Shown here: positions 60,681 through 64,000 of the stretch, one piece after another
How the letters are laid out: each line of letters begins with the position of its first letter
Numbering within the stretch: position 1 is the first letter of the stretch
DNA from: Spongilla lacustris
Lineage: Eukaryota; Porifera; Demospongiae; Spongillida; Spongillidae
Length of the DNA: 64,000 bases
Reading direction: 5' to 3'
NCBI GenBank assembly: GCA_949361645.1
Contig: OX442435.1
Coordinates: 4,512,220 to 4,576,219, forward strand
Position numbers and translations under genes: made by a program
The notes under the pieces: model-generated
Database searches by the model: none
Seen by the model: only the letters and a program-made list of their open reading frames with translations
Told to the model about the DNA's origin: nothing

Positions 60681-60684
60681 TTAA
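60681..60684. repeat. TTAA target duplication, right
   Basis: TTAA directly after GTCAAAGAG, followed by ATAAGGAT. Confidence 0.85.
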
Positions 60685-60699
60685 ATAAGGATTTTTCCC

Positions 60700-62700
60700 T
60701 GGAGATTAAACATTAATGTTAAATTTGTGCTAAACGTTCAGAATGAGATGCTTATACAGGTATAAAATCTATAATCAACTACAATCGAACAATTCTGAAC
60801 AACATTTATAATTCAGTAAAGTTGTTAATGATTTAATACATGGTCATGTAAAATTAATGATGTAAAACATACACTTTATGATGTCTAAACTAATACAAGC
60901 ATGGTATATAATGTGAGTAGACAATTGCAATAACAAAGTATGCTGTATGCGTTAGGGCTCAAAGTATAAGAACCTTGGAAGGATGGCAGTTACATTGGCC
61001 ATAACAAGTCCTGCAGTAATAAGGATATTGGCTGTCCCAGGGAAAAGGCATACCTATATATACAACTGTCTATTGTCTAAGCTGTATTGTATAACAGAAA
61101 CAAACGTTATTCAAAAATTTGCATGAAGCGATATGTTAATTGCAACTCCCAATCCTTACAAACAACAAGAATTGACAGTACTTGTATCAGTCTGACATGT
61201 TAAGTACTCTACTATTGATTCCCCTGGTATCAGTTTAGTTCAAAAAATTATATATGTGGCTACAATTTCCCTCCTTTATTTGATTTTACATGCACCTGTC
61301 ATTGTTGATCAGTTCGTGGCTAAGCTCAGCCATCAGGGGAGGAGGTCATCTCAACTACCAATTTTTATTTTAAATTAAAGGGACTATGGGATAACTTGTT
61401 TTACAATTATGGACTCCAACTGATCAAATCCTCAACCACAATAGTGTGTATCAATGGTGTTTCAGGAAGCATACCACTCCATTTACATTATAGAGTGCAT
61501 GTACGCATGTATACATTGTATAATCACATCAAATACAAAATACCTTGACAAAAAACAGTGGAAGTGTCCAATCATGAAAAATAAATGTCTGGGCAACTTC
61601 TGCCTCCTCAAAAGCCCAGCCATTTGTATTATGTATTATGAAGAATTTTAAAAGAATAGAACCCACAGGCCTAGACTGCTCAGATGGGAAACGTCCCAAC
61701 AACATCACAATGGTCCCATATAATGGAAGAACGGGAACCTTTTGGATTGGAATGCCACCTGTTCTGACACATATGCTCCATCTCACCTGGCACAGTCCAC
61801 TATGGCAGCAGGTGCTATCGCCAGTCAGGCAGAGGACTGGAAAAAGGCCAAATACACATATCTGGAGGGACACCTAGGCATATGTTTCAACCCTATTGCC
61901 TATGAAACATCAGGTGTAGTTGGCCCTCTTTCCCTAATCTTCCTGAAAGAGCTAGGTCACAGGCTCTCAGCCACAACTGGTGACACAAAAAGCTACAGCT
62001 ACCTGCTCTATGTCTTTAAGTGGCTGTACAAAGGGGCAATGCTGCCTCCATGATAGAACACTTTTTTCTCTTTCCAGTACTGACTTTTAGGGGGAGTGGT
62101 TTTTAATGGTTTTTAGTGTGTGATTATATACTTGTAATAATTAAATGAACTTGTTAAATAAATATTAAACTATACATGTTAAATAAGTTGAAATCATTAG
62201 CAGGTTTTAATTGCATGCTGAGAAAATTTGTTATATAGATTAACTATTGTTTTATATCTTTGCATAAGCATCTCATTCTTAATTAAATCATAGATGTGTG
62301 TTACATCTATGATTAAATAGAACACCTAGACAAATTTGACATTACTTGACTGTGAGTTAATTTTCCTTCATTGTGTTGCACGCAAAGTAGCAGCATTTGG
62401 TGCTAAACTTTTATAAATCTGCTAAGTTCAATTGTAGTTGGATGTGGCAATGCAGCCACTAGGGTGTTTACAACACAATATATAGCCATATAGCTTATGC
62501 TGACCCCTAAGTGGAGCTATTTCAATCATATGGCACTCTCATCCGGGCATGAGGCAAAATGCCAGGGCAACTTTGGTCAGATTTGCACATGCACACACAC
62601 ACATACGTGCTGTACTAAGAAGCATTAATAACAGAAAGTCATAAGAGAAGGTTAGAACAGCAATGTCAACTGATAACAGGCAAAGCATGAACAGTGTGGT
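60700..62700. repeat. Diverged P copy (P3)
   Basis: Short blocks match P1: 60950-61030 with 1450-1520, 61080-61200 with 3720-3800, 61260-61560 with 3885-4140, and 62270-62650 with 8530-8930. Much more diverged than P1 against P2. It is interrupted by a retrotransposon fragment. Confidence 0.6.
61638..62053 (+). pseudogene. R2-like retrotransposon C-terminal fragment
   Basis: A first frame reads GKRPNNITMVPYNGRTGTFW; after a shift near 61742 it continues CSDTYAPSHLAQS, then AEDWKKAKYTYL, FNPIAYETSGVVGPLS and LKELGHRL to a stop. This is the pattern of the endonuclease and C-terminal tail of RLE-type non-LTR elements common in invertebrates. It belongs to a different lineage from the D copies. 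The aspartate of the PD motif is replaced by N. Dead. Confidence 0.65.
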
Positions 62701-62811
62701 GAAATTTGATTTCTAGTGAAATACCCCAATAAATTTATGGGGTCAAATCCTATATGAAGCCTACTACTAACGTAGGTTCTGATTCCTTCTGGATGCTGCT
62801 CATAACTACCT

Positions 62812-63264
62812 CTAGGTACGCGTGACTATCACCCTCGGCAATTTGAAGAACGGTATAACGGTTTTCCACGCACGAGATACATATGATCGTTTGGCACTTT
62901 CTTCGTTGGTAGTCAAGACCCTCTGTATATGCTCGATCGATAGAATCTCGCGATACGCCAGCGCAACCGTTAGTATCAATGCGTCCATTTGGACCTGGTC
63001 AGATGAAACGGTTCTACCAGTCTGTGTTGCCGGTGATAACATTTGTCGACGACGAGTGATGGAAGAACCCTCTACCACTGACAAATAGTTGTCTCCAACG
63101 GTATGGAATGGAGGTTGGACTTGTCTTATGTCACAATCTGTAACATTGCATAACCCCCCCCCCCCCCTCCAAGATAGGGGGTGTGAATTTTGGCAGCGAT
63201 CACCCGCCCTGTGTAACCAGTAGCGAAACGTAAGGGTCTCCCGCTCGTGTTTGGCCAAATGCAA
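62812..63264 (-). other. Unrecognised ORF
   Basis: 150 codons on the minus strand. The second half (AYREILSIEHIQRVLTTNEE) looks protein-like, the first half crosses a C tract (63154-63167). No family recognised. An ORF on the other strand overlaps. May be a remnant. Confidence 0.2.
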
Positions 63265-63364
63265 GGGGGACCCCCTCCCCCCGCTCGTATTTGGGCTGCA
63301 TTATAGCCTTAGGTTTTCCATTCCTGTGTCGTTTTAAATAACCGCACTGCCGTAACCCCCCTTT

Positions 63365-63389
63365 ATAAAATCCTGCGTACGCCCCTGAC
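63365..63389. mobile_element. Possible hAT-type terminus
   Basis: AAAATCCTGCGTACGCCCCTG reads CAGGGGCGTACGCAGG on the other strand, a form common at ends of small hAT-derived elements. The partner end was not found with confidence. Confidence 0.35.
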
Positions 63390-63515
63390 GAATTGTTTTT
63401 TACGAGGTAGAGACTAAAAATCCTGAGGGCACTGGCTATATCATGTTGATGAAGGCAGAGGCGAACTACGGTACCGGTAAGTCATAAAAAAACCTCGAAA
63501 ACAGGGCCCACGGAG

Positions 63516-63517
<2 letters not shown>

Positions 63518-63549
<32 letters not shown>
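63518..63549. repeat. Poly(G) tract, 32 nt
   Basis: Uninterrupted G run, followed by CAAGGGGGGCAGCTGCCCCC. Tract length is prone to sequencing error. Confidence 0.9.
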
Positions 63550-63551
<2 letters not shown>

Positions 63552-64000
63552 AGGGGGGCAGCTGCCCCCATACTTTTTTGGCATATATTGAATGTTGATC
63601 GCGGATGCATACACGCGTACGCGCATGCAGGCGCGCGGCGGCTCCATCGATCTGTAGCAGACCATCGTTCTTTTGTTATTGCTTGTGCAGTGCTTTCGAC
63701 GCTTGTTGATTGTTTGCTTGACGAAGGAAACTCCAAAATATATTTGCTTGTGTTTTATAGATAGCCAACCGATATGCATAATTGCCCGCCAAATTGGATT
63801 CGAATTTTAATTGCTCGGCCGGTCCGCGCTACGTATGCACAACGATATGTATATGGGCTAACCTCCTTGTAAGAAGCAGTGTAGCATAGCCATTGCCACA
63901 CAGACTCTGCATATGAACGATATGCACACACATATTATTAAAGTGTTCATGTACAGAGGGCTGCACTGATATGAACACTTTATAACGATTACATCATCTG
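63550..64000. other. Stretch without recognised feature
   Basis: Short ORFs only. A small inverted pair at the end (about 63940-63955 and 63970-63985, AAGTGTTCAT and ATGAACACTT) could be the start of another inverted repeat running out of the window. Confidence 0.35.

Overview
The window reads as nuclear DNA of a marine invertebrate, most likely a sponge. Grounds: the one intact gene has ten introns of only 49-67 nt, TACATGTA-like words are frequent, microsatellites are long, and R2-like reverse transcriptases, Ty3 elements and a RAG1-like transposase sit together. The species cannot be named from sequence alone. Almost everything is mobile DNA, much of it nested, inverted or duplicated. I see no rRNA or tRNA gene, no CRISPR array and no clear single-copy host gene.

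Layout. (1) 1-9960: a very large imperfect palindrome (family P, centre near 4.1 kb). Its right arm carries a 1035-bp R2-like retrotransposon fragment between 11-bp target duplications. (2) 10005-10938: a ~0.93 kb inverted-repeat element (family X). (3) 10990-23563 and 24475-32555: two tandem copies of an ~8 kb unit (D-A, D-B) carrying a dead non-LTR retrotransposon (zinc finger, RT, restriction-like endonuclease). D-B has ~0.6 kb terminal inverted repeats with a TG/CA microsatellite inside. In D-A that microsatellite is split by a 5260-bp hAT-like element (11288-16547), itself split by a 4.05 kb Ty3/Gypsy retrotransposon (11894-15945). (4) 32560-33620: a short less repetitive stretch. (5) 33640-46440: an X copy and a second, rearranged P palindrome with several small insertions. 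(6) 46440-48001: a truncated X copy joined to the 5' end of another Ty3 element. (7) 48848-51921: an unassigned 3.07 kb element with palindromic CTTGGCAAG-rich ends. (8) 51961-54332: fragments of an unrecognised basic gene and a pyrimidine-rich minisatellite. (9) 54938-55227: an almost perfect hairpin. (10) 55609-60680: an apparently intact 5072-bp DNA transposon flanked by TTAA. (11) 60700-62700: a diverged P copy with another R2-like fragment. (12) 62700-64000: low-information DNA with G and C tracts.

The most interesting object is (10). Its only recognisable gene (minus strand, 11 exons) joins without frame error into 952 codons. It encodes a RAG1-like N-terminal zinc region, a RING-like finger and a DDE transposase core with candidate D478, D548 and E901 (or E897). 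The domain mix is like the Chapaev / N-RAG-TP transposons that share the RAG1 N-terminus. The ends (CTCTTTGAC, TTAA duplication) look more like piggyBac or Kolobok ends. The empty site can be reconstructed because a near copy of it lies about 200 bp away.
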